Below, one piece after another: positions 34,674 through 45,412 of a stretch of 64,000 nucleotides of DNA. This stretch comes from Streptomyces sp. GSL17-111 (lineage in GTDB: Bacteria > Actinomycetota > Actinomycetes > Streptomycetales > Streptomycetaceae). Made by a program: the position numbers and the translations under genes. How positions within the stretch are numbered: the stretch's first letter is position 1; each line of letters begins with the position of its first letter. The stretch spans positions 3,032,001-3,096,000 of the forward strand of contig NZ_JBAJNS010000001.1 of assembly GCF_037911585.1 (NCBI RefSeq), in the 5' to 3' direction. The notes below the pieces were generated by a model that did not search any database, was not told the DNA's origin, and was given only the letters and a program-made list of their open reading frames with translations.

Positions 34674-35627
34674 TTAGAGCGTGCCGAGCTTCATCAGGAA
34701 GAGCAGGGCCAGGAGCTGGATCGCGGACGCGCCCAGCGCCTTCGTCCACGGCAGGTCGTGCGAGCGGCTGACCATGGAGGTGAACAGCGCGGCGGCGGCG
34801 GCCCAGGTGAGCCACCCGACGACCTGGACGAACGTCGCGTCGCCGCCGAGGAAGAAGGCGAACAGCAGCCGGGGCGCGTCGGTGAGCGAGGCGATCAGCA
34901 TCGCCATGCCGACCGTCGGGGCCCACGTGCCGTCGCCCCCGAACTGACGGGCCAGCGTGTGCGTCACCGAGCCGAGCACGAGTCCGGAGAGGACGACGGC
35001 GAGGCCCGTGATGAGCACGAAGGGGATCGCGCTCCCGAGCGGAGCCTTGAGCACCTCCTCCCGCGCTTCGTCGAGTCCGAAGACGGCGAGCAGCCCGTAG
35101 AGGAAGGTGACCGCGATCGCCGTGCCCCACACGGCGTGGTCGCGCATCTGCCAGAAGGTCGCGTTGGGCCGCAGGACGATGCCGGACAGCAGCTGCTTCC
35201 AGTGCAGGCGGGGGCCGGGCGGGGGCCCGGTGCGGCCTGCGGCGTACGTGGAGCCGCCGCCGTAGTCCGGCCCCGCCGCGCCGTCCATCTCGTCGTGGAT
35301 GCTGAACTGACGCGTGTGGCCCGGGTTGTTGGCGTACGGGTCCGCAAGACCGGGAGCGCCGAGGTACTCCGGCTCGCCGTAGGCCGGCCCGCCACCCTGC
35401 CCCTGCGGGGCGTGACCGGGCGCCGTCGGGTGCTGCGGACCGGAACCGTACGGTCCGCCCTGACCCGCGCCCGGCTGAGCGGGCTGCCCCCACGTCACCG
35501 GTTGCTGCCCGTGCCCCGCCCGGCCCTGCCCGTAGGGCGTCTGCGGGGGGTGCCCGTGGTGAGGCGGTTGCTGCCCCTGCTGTGCGTTGCGCGCGTCCCG
35601 GCCGCGTCCCATCCTGAATCCAGCCAC
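34674..35627 (-). CDS. Yip1 family membrane protein
   Basis: This 317-residue protein begins with a Gln/Pro/Gly-rich, probably disordered cytoplasmic segment (1-130: QQGQQPPHHGHPPQTPYG and similar). It is followed by a Yip1 domain with five predicted helices (ATFWQMRDHAVWGTAIAVTFLYGLLAVFGL, AIPFVLITGLAVVLSGLVLGSV, and others, in parts). I place the start at GTG 35627 (MAGFRMGRGRD), a form common in streptomycetes. An ATG five codons later is possible. Role unknown; in bacteria Yip1 proteins are thought to scaffold membrane complexes. Confidence 0.8.
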   Translation of the reverse strand: MAGFRMGRGRDARNAQQGQQPPHHGHPPQTPYGQGRAGHGQQPVTWGQPAQPGAGQGGPYGSGPQHPTAPGHAPQGQGGGPAYGEPEYLGAPGLADPYANNPGHTRQFSIHDEMDGAAGPDYGGGSTYAAGRTGPPPGPRLHWKQLLSGIVLRPNATFWQMRDHAVWGTAIAVTFLYGLLAVFGLDEAREEVLKAPLGSAIPFVLITGLAVVLSGLVLGSVTHTLARQFGGDGTWAPTVGMAMLIASLTDAPRLLFAFFLGGDATFVQVVGWLTWAAAAALFTSMVSRSHDLPWTKALGASAIQLLALLFLMKLGTL

Positions 35628-35742
35628 GCTCTCGAACGTACCGCGTCCGGTGCGCGGGCGGAGCGCGAGGGCCGGGTATCGGCGCTGCTTGTGGCGGGTT
35701 CGGTACATCCCGTAGGTGCGCGCCCTAAGGGGCGGGGGCGGG

Positions 35743-36210
35743 TCAGGGGTGGGGCGTCGTCGCGGGAGTGGGCAGCGTGACGGCCAGCGTGACGACGGTG
35801 CCGGCGCCGACGGCGTCCGGGTCGGCCGCGGTGATGCTGAGCCGGTCCGTCGTGAGGCGGGCCAGCCAGAGCCCGCGGCCGTCGGCACAGCCGTCGAGGC
35901 CGGGCAGCAGTTCGGGGATGACGTCGGCGGTGAAGCCGGGGCCCGCGTCGCTGACCTGGGCCTCCAACTCGTGCCCGACGCGCCGCAGGACCAGCGTGCC
36001 GTGGCCGCCCGCGTGCTCGACGGCGTTGGTCAGCACCTCGTCCACGGCGAGGACGAAGTCGCCCCGGCGGGGTTCGGTGAGCCCGGCCGAGGCGGCGCAG
36101 ACCTCGACGCCGACCCTCAGCTGAGGCAGCGTGCGGGCCGTGAACCGCTGCTTGAGCAACTGCTGTTCCGGCCGTCCGGGGCGGGAGGGAGCCGCCATGT
36201 CAACGGGCAT
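35743..36210 (-). CDS. ATP-binding anti-sigma-type regulator (HATPase_c)
   Basis: This 155-residue GHKL ATPase has the N box DEVLTNAVEHAGG, the G1 box SDAGPGF and a final G2-like GRGLWLARLTTDRLSIT segment. Such single-domain proteins resemble RsbW/SpoIIAB and control sigma factors or antagonists by kinase activity or sequestration. No sigma factor or antagonist gene is adjacent, the normal situation for many of the numerous streptomycete copies. The ATG at 36210 begins the short pre-domain sequence MPVDMAAPSRPGR. Confidence 0.8.
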   Translation of the reverse strand: MPVDMAAPSRPGRPEQQLLKQRFTARTLPQLRVGVEVCAASAGLTEPRRGDFVLAVDEVLTNAVEHAGGHGTLVLRRVGHELEAQVSDAGPGFTADVIPELLPGLDGCADGRGLWLARLTTDRLSITAADPDAVGAGTVVTLAVTLPTPATTPHP

Positions 36211-36350
36211 AGGGCAGAGGCTAGGGGTGGCCACCCCCTGCCCAACAGACCGGTGCACATAGCGTCTTGAAACTCGCAGCAGCTGACTGAAATTGATCAG
36301 AACTGGACTGAACTTGACCGGGGGCGGGGGCTTGGCTGCTTCCTTGCCCG

Positions 36351-38597
36351 TCAGGCAGGCTCCGTGGTCCCCGACGTCGGCTCGGTTTCCCTGACGACCG
36401 CCCGCAGGAGGAGTTGGGCGACGTCGACGACCTGGATGGATTCCTTGGCCTCGCCGTCGTTCTTCTTGCCGTTGACGGAGTCGGTGAGCATGACGAGGCA
36501 GAAGGGGCAGGCGGTGGAGACGATGTCGGGGTTGAGGGAGAGGGCTTCGTCGACGCGTTCGTTGTTGATGCGTTTGCCGATGCGCTCTTCCATCCACATG
36601 CGGGCGCCGCCGGCGCCGCAGCAGAAGCCGCGTTCCTTGTGGCGGTGCATTTCCTCGTTGCGCAGGCCGGGGACCTTGCCGATGATCTCGCGGGGCGGGG
36701 TGTAGACCTGGTTGTGGCGGCCGAGGTAGCAGGGGTCGTGGTAGGTGATCAGACCCTCTACCGGTGTGACGGGGACGAGTTTGCCGTCGTCGATGAGGTG
36801 CTGGAGCAGTTGGGTGTGGTGGATGACCTCGTAGTGGCCGCCCAGCTGGGGGTACTCGTTGGCGATCGTGTTGAAGCAGTGCGGACACGTCGCCACGATC
36901 TTCCTCCGGCCCCGGGGGAGATCGCCGAAGGCCGCGTCGAGGGTGGCGATGTTCTCCTCGCCGAGTTGCTGGAAGAGGAACTCGTTGCCGAGGCGGCGGG
37001 GGGAGTCGCCGGTGCACTTCTCGTCGCCGCCCATGATCGCGAACTTCACACCCGCGATGTGGAGGAGTTCGGCGAAGGCCTTGGTGGTCTTCTTGGCGCG
37101 GTCCTCCAGGGCGCCGGCGCAGCCGACCCAGTACAGGTACTCGACCTCGGTCAGGTCCTCGATCGTCTTCCCGACGACCGGCACCTCGAAGCCCGCCTCC
37201 CGCTCAAGCTCTCTCGTCCATTCCAGCCGCTGCTTCTTGGCCAGGCCCCAGGGGTTGCCCTTCTTCTCCAGGTTCTTGAGCATCGTGCCCGCCTCTGACG
37301 GGAACGCCGACTCGATCATGACCTGGTAGCGGCGCATGTCGACGATGTGGTCGACGTGCTCGATGTCGACGGGGCACTGTTCGACGCAGGCGCCGCAGGT
37401 GGTGCAGGACCACAGCACGTCCGGGTCGATGACGCCGTTCTCCTCCAGCGTCCCGATCAGCGGACGCTCGGCCTCCGCCAACGCGGCGGCCGGAACGTCG
37501 GCCAGTTGCTCGGACGTTCCCCGCTCCTCGCCCTCGGCGTTCTTGCCGCCGCCCGCCAGCAGGTAGGGGGCCTTGGCGTAGGCGTGGTCCCGCAGGGACA
37601 GGACGAGCAGCTTGGGGGAGAGCGGCTTGCCGGTGTTCCAGGCGGGGCACTGGGACTGGCAGCGGCCGCACTCGGTGCAGGTGGAGAAGTCCAGCAGGCC
37701 CTTCCAGGAGAAGTGCTCGACCTGGGAGACGCCGAACTGGGTCTCCTCACCGCCCTCCTCGTCGAAGACCGTCTCGAAGTCGATCGGCTTGCCACCGGAC
37801 GACATCGGCAGCAGGGCGCCCAGGGCGTCCCCGCCACGGGCGTTCCGCTTGAACCAGATGTTGGGGAAGGCCAGGAACCGGTGCCAGGCGATGCCCATGC
37901 TGATGTTGAGGCCGACCGTGATCATCCAGATCATCGTCGTGCCGAGCTTGATCATGGCCCAGAAGTAGACGAGGTTCTGGAGGGTGCTGAGCTCCAGGCC
38001 GCTGAAGGCGGCGACGAGCGGGTACGAGACGAAGTACGCCGGCTCGTAGTGGTCGACGCCGTGCAGCGCGCCTTCGAGTCCGCGCAGCATCAGGATCGCC
38101 AGCCCGATGACGAAGATGACGTACTCGACGAAGTACGCCTGCCAGGCCGTCGAGCCGGTGAAGCGGGACTTGCGGCCCGCCCGCGAGGGCAGGTTCAGCA
38201 GCCGGATGACCATGAGCACGGCGATGCCCAGCGTCGTCATGAGACCGATGAACTCGATGTACATCTCGTACGGCAGCCAGCCACCGAGGACGGGGAGCGT
38301 CCAGTCCGCCTGGAAGAGCTGCCCGTAGGCGTTGATGATGGTCGGCGGCAGCGTGAGGAAGCCGATCGCGACGAACCAGTGCGCGACGCCGATCACGCCC
38401 CACTTGTTCATGCGGGTGTGGCCCAGGAACTCCCTGACCAGCGTGGCGGTACGGGCCTTCGGATCGTCGGTGCGCAGCCCGGCCGGCACGGGACCGCCGA
38501 GCTTCATGATCCGGACGATCTGGACGACGGCACGCGTGATGAGTGCCAGACCGACCGCGGTGAGGCTCAGCGTGACGATGATCGCGGCGAGTTGCAT
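36351..38597 (-). CDS. EtfD-like membrane (Fe-S) oxidoreductase, copy 1
   Basis: This 748-residue protein has six or so N-terminal helices (a nitrate reductase gamma-like membrane domain, 1-240) followed by a cytoplasmic part. Two ferredoxin-like clusters come first, TECGRCQSQCPAWNTGK and CTTCGACVEQCPVD. Two CCG domains follow (GCAGALED... CPHCFNTIANEY and CYLGRHN... FCCGAGG). This is the layout of mycobacterial EtfD, which passes electrons from ETF (fatty acid oxidation) to the membrane quinone pool. It is the downstream member of a tandem pair with 38776-41073. The C-terminal half is nearly identical at DNA level in the two genes. ATG start. Confidence 0.88.
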   Translation of the reverse strand: MQLAAIIVTLSLTAVGLALITRAVVQIVRIMKLGGPVPAGLRTDDPKARTATLVREFLGHTRMNKWGVIGVAHWFVAIGFLTLPPTIINAYGQLFQADWTLPVLGGWLPYEMYIEFIGLMTTLGIAVLMVIRLLNLPSRAGRKSRFTGSTAWQAYFVEYVIFVIGLAILMLRGLEGALHGVDHYEPAYFVSYPLVAAFSGLELSTLQNLVYFWAMIKLGTTMIWMITVGLNISMGIAWHRFLAFPNIWFKRNARGGDALGALLPMSSGGKPIDFETVFDEEGGEETQFGVSQVEHFSWKGLLDFSTCTECGRCQSQCPAWNTGKPLSPKLLVLSLRDHAYAKAPYLLAGGGKNAEGEERGTSEQLADVPAAALAEAERPLIGTLEENGVIDPDVLWSCTTCGACVEQCPVDIEHVDHIVDMRRYQVMIESAFPSEAGTMLKNLEKKGNPWGLAKKQRLEWTRELEREAGFEVPVVGKTIEDLTEVEYLYWVGCAGALEDRAKKTTKAFAELLHIAGVKFAIMGGDEKCTGDSPRRLGNEFLFQQLGEENIATLDAAFGDLPRGRRKIVATCPHCFNTIANEYPQLGGHYEVIHHTQLLQHLIDDGKLVPVTPVEGLITYHDPCYLGRHNQVYTPPREIIGKVPGLRNEEMHRHKERGFCCGAGGARMWMEERIGKRINNERVDEALSLNPDIVSTACPFCLVMLTDSVNGKKNDGEAKESIQVVDVAQLLLRAVVRETEPTSGTTEPA

Positions 38598-38709
38598 GAC
38601 GTCTCCCCGGGCCCGGGACGGTGGGCGGCGTGTGGGGGAGAGGCCCCGGGGCCCTCACCGGCACCCTACGCGGAAGATCGCCCGCGCGCCGGGAGCCGGG
38701 CCGTCGACG

Positions 38710-38750
38710 CGGAACGGCCGGTCCCGCGAGGTGCGGGACCGGCCGTTCCG
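38710..38750 (-). terminator. Strong hairpin between the EtfD paralogues
   Basis: A perfect 18-bp stem (CGGAACGGCCGGTCCCGC / GCGGGACCGGCCGTTCCG) with a five-base loop, about 25 bases after the upstream paralogue's stop. Its presence suggests that the two copies are separately transcribed. Confidence 0.85.
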
Positions 38751-38775
38751 GTGTCAGGACGTCGGGGCGTCGGCG

Positions 38776-41073
38776 TCAGCGGGCCGGCTGCGGCTCGGGT
38801 GCGGGTTCACCGGCGTCCGCGTCGGCCTCCCCGCCGTCCTCCGGTCCGTCGGTCGGCGTCTTCACGGACTCCAGGAGGAGTTGGGCGACGTCGACGACCT
38901 GGATGGATTCCTTGGCCTCGCCGTCGTTCTTCTTGCCGTTGACGGAGTCGGTGAGCATGACGAGGCAGAAGGGGCAGGCGGTGGAGACGATGTCGGGGTT
39001 GAGGGAGAGGGCTTCGTCGACGCGTTCGTTGTTGATGCGTTTGCCGATGCGCTCTTCCATCCACATGCGGGCGCCGCCGGCGCCGCAGCAGAAGCCGCGT
39101 TCCTTGTGGCGGTGCATTTCCTCGTTGCGCAGGCCGGGGACCTTGCCGATGATCTCGCGGGGCGGGGTGTAGACCTGGTTGTGGCGGCCGAGGTAGCAGG
39201 GGTCGTGGTAGGTGATCAGACCCTCTACCGGTGTGACGGGGACGAGTTTGCCGTCGTCGATGAGGTGCTGGAGCAGTTGGGTGTGGTGGATGACCTCGTA
39301 GTGGCCGCCCAGCTGGGGGTACTCGTTGGCGATCGTGTTGAAGCAGTGCGGACACGTCGCCACGATCTTCTTCTTCGACGCCGGGAGCCTGGTCGACTCG
39401 TCTTCGTCGTCCTCACCGAACGCCGCGTTCAGCGTCGCGACGTTCTCCTCACCCAGCTGCTGGAAGAGGAACTCGTTGCCGAGGCGGCGGGGGGAGTCGC
39501 CGGTGCACTTCTCGTCGCCGCCCATGATCGCGAACTTCACACCCGCCATGTGGAGGAGTTCGGCGAAGGCCTTGGTGGTCTTCTTGGCGCGGTCCTCCAG
39601 GGCGCCGGCGCAGCCGACCCAGTACAGGTACTCGACCTCGGTCAGGTCCTCGATCGTCTTCCCGACGACCGGCACCTCGAAATCGACCTCCTTGGTCCAT
39701 TCCAGGCGCTGCTTCTTGGCCAGGCCCCAGGGGTTGCCCTTCTTCTCCAGGTTCTTGAGCATCGTGCCCGCCTCTGACGGGAACGCGGACTCGATCATGA
39801 CCTGGTAGCGGCGCATGTCGACGATGTGGTCGACGTGCTCGATGTCGACGGGGCACTGTTCGACGCAGGCGCCGCAGGTGGTGCAGGACCACAGCACGTC
39901 CGGGTCGATGACGCCGTTCTCCTCCAGCGTCCCGATCAGCGGACGCTCGGCCTCGGCCAGCGCGGCGGCCGGAACGTCCTTGAGCTGCTCCGCGGTGGCC
40001 TGCTCCTCGCCCTCGGCGTTCTTGCCGCCACCCGCGAGCAGGTAGGGCGCCTTGGCGTGCGAGTGGTCCCGCAGGGACATGATCAGCAGCTTCGGTGACA
40101 GCGGCTTGCCGGTGTTCCAGGCGGGGCACTGGGACTGGCAGCGGCCGCACTCGGTGCAGGTGGAGAAGTCCAGCAGGCCCTTCCAGGAGAAGTGCTCGAC
40201 CTGGGAGACGCCGAACTGGGTCTCCTCGCCGCCCTCCTCGTCGAAGACCGTCTCGAAGTCGATCGGCTTGCCACCGGACGTCATCGGCTGCAGCTCGCCC
40301 AGGGCGGTGCCGCCGCGCGCGTCGCGCTTGAACCAGATGTTGGGGAAGGCCAGGAACCGGTGCCAGGCGATGCTCATGTCGATGTTCGTGCTGACGGTGA
40401 TCATCCAGATCATCGTCGTGCCGAGCTTGATCATCGCGAACAGGTAGACCAGGTTCTCCACCGTGCCGGTGCTGAGCCCGTCCACCGCGGCCGTCACCGC
40501 GTAGGAGGCGAAGTTCTCCAGCCCCCACGAGGCGTGGTGCAGCGCGCCCTCCAGGCCGCGCAGCACGTAGATCGCCAGACCGATGGTGAAGATGACGTAC
40601 TCGACGAAGTACGCCTGCCAGGCCGTCGAGCCGGTGAAGCGGGACTTGCGGCCCGCCCGCGAGGGCAGGTTCAGCAGCCGGATCACCATGAGCACGGCGA
40701 TGCCCAGCGTCGTGGCGACGCCGATGAACTCGATGTACAGCTCGTAGGGCAGCCAGCCGCCGAGCACCGGCAGCGTCCAGTCCGGCACGAACAGCTGCCC
40801 GTAGGCGGCGATGATCGTGGGCGGAAGGGTGAGGAAGCCGATCGCGACGAACCAGTGCGCGACACCGACGACGCCCCACCTGTTCATCCGGGTATGGCCC
40901 AGGAACTCCCTGACCAGCGTGACCGAGCGCTGCCACGGGTCGTTCGCGCGGGCGCCGGCCGGGGCGGGCTGCCCGAGCTTGAAGAACCGCACGAACTGGG
41001 CGACGGCTCGCGCGAGCAGCGCAATGCCGACGACGCTGAGGGCCAGCGAGACGACGATCGCGGCGAGTTGCAT
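38776..41073 (-). CDS. EtfD-like membrane (Fe-S) oxidoreductase, copy 2
   Basis: This 765-residue paralogue of the gene at 36351 has the same domain order: membrane helices, two four-Cys ferredoxin-like motifs, then two CCG domains. It differs by an insertion with acidic residues (FGEDDEDESTRLPASKKK) before the last Cys-rich domain and by a longer Glu/Pro/Ala tail. The N-terminal membrane part is diverged from copy 1, but a 499-bp block near the 3' end is identical. The ATG at 41073 (MQLAAIVVSLAL) aligns with the copy 1 start. The upstream region (41074-41279) holds its promoter. Confidence 0.88.
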   Translation of the reverse strand: MQLAAIVVSLALSVVGIALLARAVAQFVRFFKLGQPAPAGARANDPWQRSVTLVREFLGHTRMNRWGVVGVAHWFVAIGFLTLPPTIIAAYGQLFVPDWTLPVLGGWLPYELYIEFIGVATTLGIAVLMVIRLLNLPSRAGRKSRFTGSTAWQAYFVEYVIFTIGLAIYVLRGLEGALHHASWGLENFASYAVTAAVDGLSTGTVENLVYLFAMIKLGTTMIWMITVSTNIDMSIAWHRFLAFPNIWFKRDARGGTALGELQPMTSGGKPIDFETVFDEEGGEETQFGVSQVEHFSWKGLLDFSTCTECGRCQSQCPAWNTGKPLSPKLLIMSLRDHSHAKAPYLLAGGGKNAEGEEQATAEQLKDVPAAALAEAERPLIGTLEENGVIDPDVLWSCTTCGACVEQCPVDIEHVDHIVDMRRYQVMIESAFPSEAGTMLKNLEKKGNPWGLAKKQRLEWTKEVDFEVPVVGKTIEDLTEVEYLYWVGCAGALEDRAKKTTKAFAELLHMAGVKFAIMGGDEKCTGDSPRRLGNEFLFQQLGEENVATLNAAFGEDDEDESTRLPASKKKIVATCPHCFNTIANEYPQLGGHYEVIHHTQLLQHLIDDGKLVPVTPVEGLITYHDPCYLGRHNQVYTPPREIIGKVPGLRNEEMHRHKERGFCCGAGGARMWMEERIGKRINNERVDEALSLNPDIVSTACPFCLVMLTDSVNGKKNDGEAKESIQVVDVAQLLLESVKTPTDGPEDGGEADADAGEPAPEPQPAR

Positions 41074-41279
41074 GGGGGCTCCTCGGGCCTGCGGAGGCGG
41101 TAGCGGCGTCGGCGGGGCGAGCGGGCCCAGCCGGTGCACACGTACGTACTAGTTAGTAACTTAGTCAGTCCGTACGAGACTATCCACAATCCGTCCCGCG
41201 CTGTACCGCCCTCTGCGGTGATCTGCGTCGCTGAGGGTCGGCTAACCCGCCCGGGCGGCCGTCGGCGCCGGGTCGGCCC

Positions 41280-42374
41280 TCAGATCACCACGCCCCGCGC
41301 CCGCAGCCAGGGCACGGGGCTGACGCTGGAGCCCTGTGCCGGTGAGCTCCGGACCTCGAAGTGCAGGTGGGGGCCGCTGGAATTGCCCGTGGAGCCGGAG
41401 AGCGCGATCTGCTGGCCCGCCTGCACCCGCTGGCCGACGCCGACCTGGATCACCGACAGGTGGGCGTAGTGCGTCCAGTAGCCGTTCCCGTGGGCGAGGA
41501 CGACCTCGTTGCCGTAGGGGCCGCCGTAGCCCGCCCGTACGACGGTGCCGCCGCCCACGGCCCGGACCGGGGTGCCGGTCCGCACCGCGAAGTCCTGCCC
41601 CGTGTGGCCGCTGGACCACAGACCGCCCCGGGCCGCGTATCCGGCGGTCAGGACGTACGACGCGACGGGGGCGACCCAGGCGCTGCGCGAGGCGGGGGCC
41701 GGACGTTCGGGGGCGCGTCGACGCTCGGCACGGGCCCGCAGTCGGGTCGCGCGCTCCTGGGCGCGCTCCAGTGCGGCGTCCACCTGGTGCTTCAGCCGGT
41801 GCCGGCGTGCCTCTTCGGCCTGGAGTCGCTCCAGCGCGCGGTCGGCCTCCTCCTTCTCCCGCGCCAGCTCGGCCCGTACCTCCTTCGCGGAGCGCGCGAG
41901 CCGCACCACGGCCCGGTTGTTGCGGGCCAGGTAGCCCGAGGTCGCCAGGAACTCCTCCGGCGAGTCGGCCACGACGACCTGGGCCCCGGGCAGGAACGTT
42001 CCGTTGCGGTACTGGCTGGCCGCTGCGGCACCCACGGCGCGCCGCAGGACGTCGTACTCCGCGCGCTTGCGGTCCAGCCGGTCGCTCAGCCGGTCGACGG
42101 CCTTGCGTTGCCGCTCGGCGGCGGCCTTGGCGCGTTCGTACCGCTTCGTGACGCGGTCGGCCTTGCGGGAGACGCGGGCGGCCTCCGCCACGGCGGCCTC
42201 GGTCGAGCGGAGCGGCCGGGTCCCGGCGGGGTCGCCCGCCGCCGGGTGGTGGGCGGCGGGCGGACGGTGCGGGGTGGCGGTCGCGGGCCCGCCCGCGAGG
42301 GCGGCGGCGAGTGCCGCGGCGGCCAGGCAGGTGGGCAGCGCGATGCGCCGGGGGCGAGGCCGATCAGCACGCAC
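41280..42374 (-). CDS. Secreted M23-family (LytM) peptidase with coiled coil
   Basis: This 364-residue protein has a signal peptide (1-35, ending ATA), a long coiled coil (60-220, charged heptads like RVTKRYERAKAAAERQRKAVDRL in part) and a C-terminal M23 domain. The Zn-binding residues are in SSGHTGQDFAV and SSGPHLHFEV, with the catalytic His in the latter and in YWTHYAHLS. It resembles EnvC/NlpD-type or lysostaphin-like peptidoglycan hydrolases acting in cell separation. The GTG at 42374 is chosen to start just before the signal sequence; ATG codons upstream would add a basic tail. Confidence 0.88.
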   Translation of the reverse strand: MRADRPRPRRIALPTCLAAAALAAALAGGPATATPHRPPAAHHPAAGDPAGTRPLRSTEAAVAEAARVSRKADRVTKRYERAKAAAERQRKAVDRLSDRLDRKRAEYDVLRRAVGAAAASQYRNGTFLPGAQVVVADSPEEFLATSGYLARNNRAVVRLARSAKEVRAELAREKEEADRALERLQAEEARRHRLKHQVDAALERAQERATRLRARAERRRAPERPAPASRSAWVAPVASYVLTAGYAARGGLWSSGHTGQDFAVRTGTPVRAVGGGTVVRAGYGGPYGNEVVLAHGNGYWTHYAHLSVIQVGVGQRVQAGQQIALSGSTGNSSGPHLHFEVRSSPAQGSSVSPVPWLRARGVVI

Positions 42375-42686
42375 CGGACACCATCTCCGTCTCTCCTGTC
42401 GCGAAGGGGGTTCACCGATCACTGGCTGCCCTGTCCTCGGAGCGTGATCGTTAAAGCGCGGAACGGGATAATCGCGACATAATTCAGCCCGCCGCAGTCA
42501 TAAGCAGATGAGACGACGATCGGTTCACCCGCTTGTCTGCGCGGGGCCTGGCGGGGTGGGCGGCCGGGGTGGGTCGGTCGGCCTGTCTGTCGGAGTCATG
42601 TGCTGGGTGCGGGATCTGTTGATGGTTGCTCTGCTGGTGCGCTGACCTGCAGTTTTGTCAGCGGTGCGTCATGCCTCGGCAAGCGA

Positions 42687-42707
42687 CTTGAGTCGGCCGG
42701 ACTCAGC
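42687..42707. promoter_or_regulatory. HAIR element 1 (HspR operator) upstream of dnaK
   Basis: CTTGAGT-N7-ACTCAGC, 12 of 14 consensus positions of the HspR-associated inverted repeat. It lies about 30 bases upstream of the second, perfect site. Confidence 0.8.
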
Positions 42708-42711
42708 TCCG

Positions 42712-42740
42712 TTGACATCGGTGCGGCCGTCATGCACTCT
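42712..42740 (+). promoter_or_regulatory. dnaK promoter
   Basis: TTGACA (42712-42717) is followed after 17 bases by CACTCT (42735-42740) as a weak -10. The -10 abuts the second HAIR element, so bound HspR would hide it from RNA polymerase. Confidence 0.55.
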
Positions 42741-42759
42741 TGAGTGAGTTCCACTCAAG
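42739..42759. promoter_or_regulatory. HAIR element 2 (HspR operator) upstream of dnaK
   Basis: CTTGAGT-N7-ACTCAAG, an exact match to the HAIR consensus, 24 bases upstream of the dnaK start. It represses the operon that encodes HspR itself. Confidence 0.93.
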
Positions 42760-42782
42760 GCTTAGCTGGAGGAGATTCCGAA

Positions 42783-44635
<1,853 letters not shown>

Positions 44636-44639
<4 letters not shown>

Positions 44640-45331
44640 CGGAGGAGACCCCGGGCTTCGACAACGAGAAGCCCGACGTCCCCGCCGACGCCTCCGCATC
44701 ACCCGATGAGGCTGCCGCCCAGGGCGCCGGTCCCGCCGACGAGGCGGGCCCGGCGGCCGGGGCCGGGGACTCCAAGGAGCTCCAGGAAGTGGCGCTCACC
44801 GCGCAGCTGGACCAGGCCAGGACGGCGCTCGGCGAGCGCACCCAGGACCTCCAGCGGCTGCAGGCGGAGTTCGCCAACTACCGGCGCCGGGTGGAGCGCG
44901 ACCGCATCGCCGTCAAGGAGATCGCGGTGGCCAACCTCCTCACCGAGCTGCTCCCGGTGCTCGACGACATCGGGCGGGCCCGGGACCACGGCGAGCTGGT
45001 CGGCGGCTTCAAGTCGGTGGCCGAGTCGCTGGAGACGGTGGTGGCCAAGATGGGCCTCCACCAGTTCGGCAAGGAGGGCGAGCCCTTCGACCCGACGGTG
45101 CACGAGGCGCTGATGCACGCGTACTCGCCGGACGTCTCCGAGACCACGTGCGTGCAGATCCTGCAGCCGGGGTATCGCATCGGCGAGCGCACGATCCGCC
45201 CCGCGCGGGTCGGTGTCGCCGAGCCCCAGCCCGGAAGCGCGCAGTCGGCCTCGGACACCGAGGCCAAGGGCGAGCAGGGCGACGAGAAGCCGGCGACGGA
45301 CGAGGAGAACGGTGGCCCGGAGCAGGGCTGA
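44636..45331 (+). CDS. grpE: Nucleotide exchange factor GrpE
   Basis: This 231-residue protein has a disordered acidic N terminus (1-50), a long coiled coil, the diagnostic core [16 protein letters not shown] and a beta domain with VLQPGY-like [22 protein letters not shown] (in parts). The last 30 residues are acidic and Gly-rich. GTG start overlaps the dnaK stop (GTGA). It releases ADP from DnaK. Confidence 0.96.
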
Positions 45332-45412
45332 CGCGGACGAGCGCCGCCGGGCGGGCCGCCGTGCGCGGCCCGCCCGGGGCGTGGCAGGACGAGGGAAGGA
45401 GGGACGCCGCGC

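Larger units (their letters stand above)
42375..42782. other. Divergent intergenic region upstream of dnaK
   Basis: No gene found in 408 bases. It contains the dnaK promoter and two HAIR operators, listed separately, and the promoter of the M23 peptidase gene. I looked for a c-di-AMP (ydaO) riboswitch, often found before cell wall hydrolases, and saw none. Confidence 0.6.

Noticed and set aside
42375..42500. c-di-AMP (ydaO) riboswitch before the M23 peptidase gene
   Set aside because: None of the conserved riboswitch blocks known from streptomycete cell-wall hydrolase leaders could be found.
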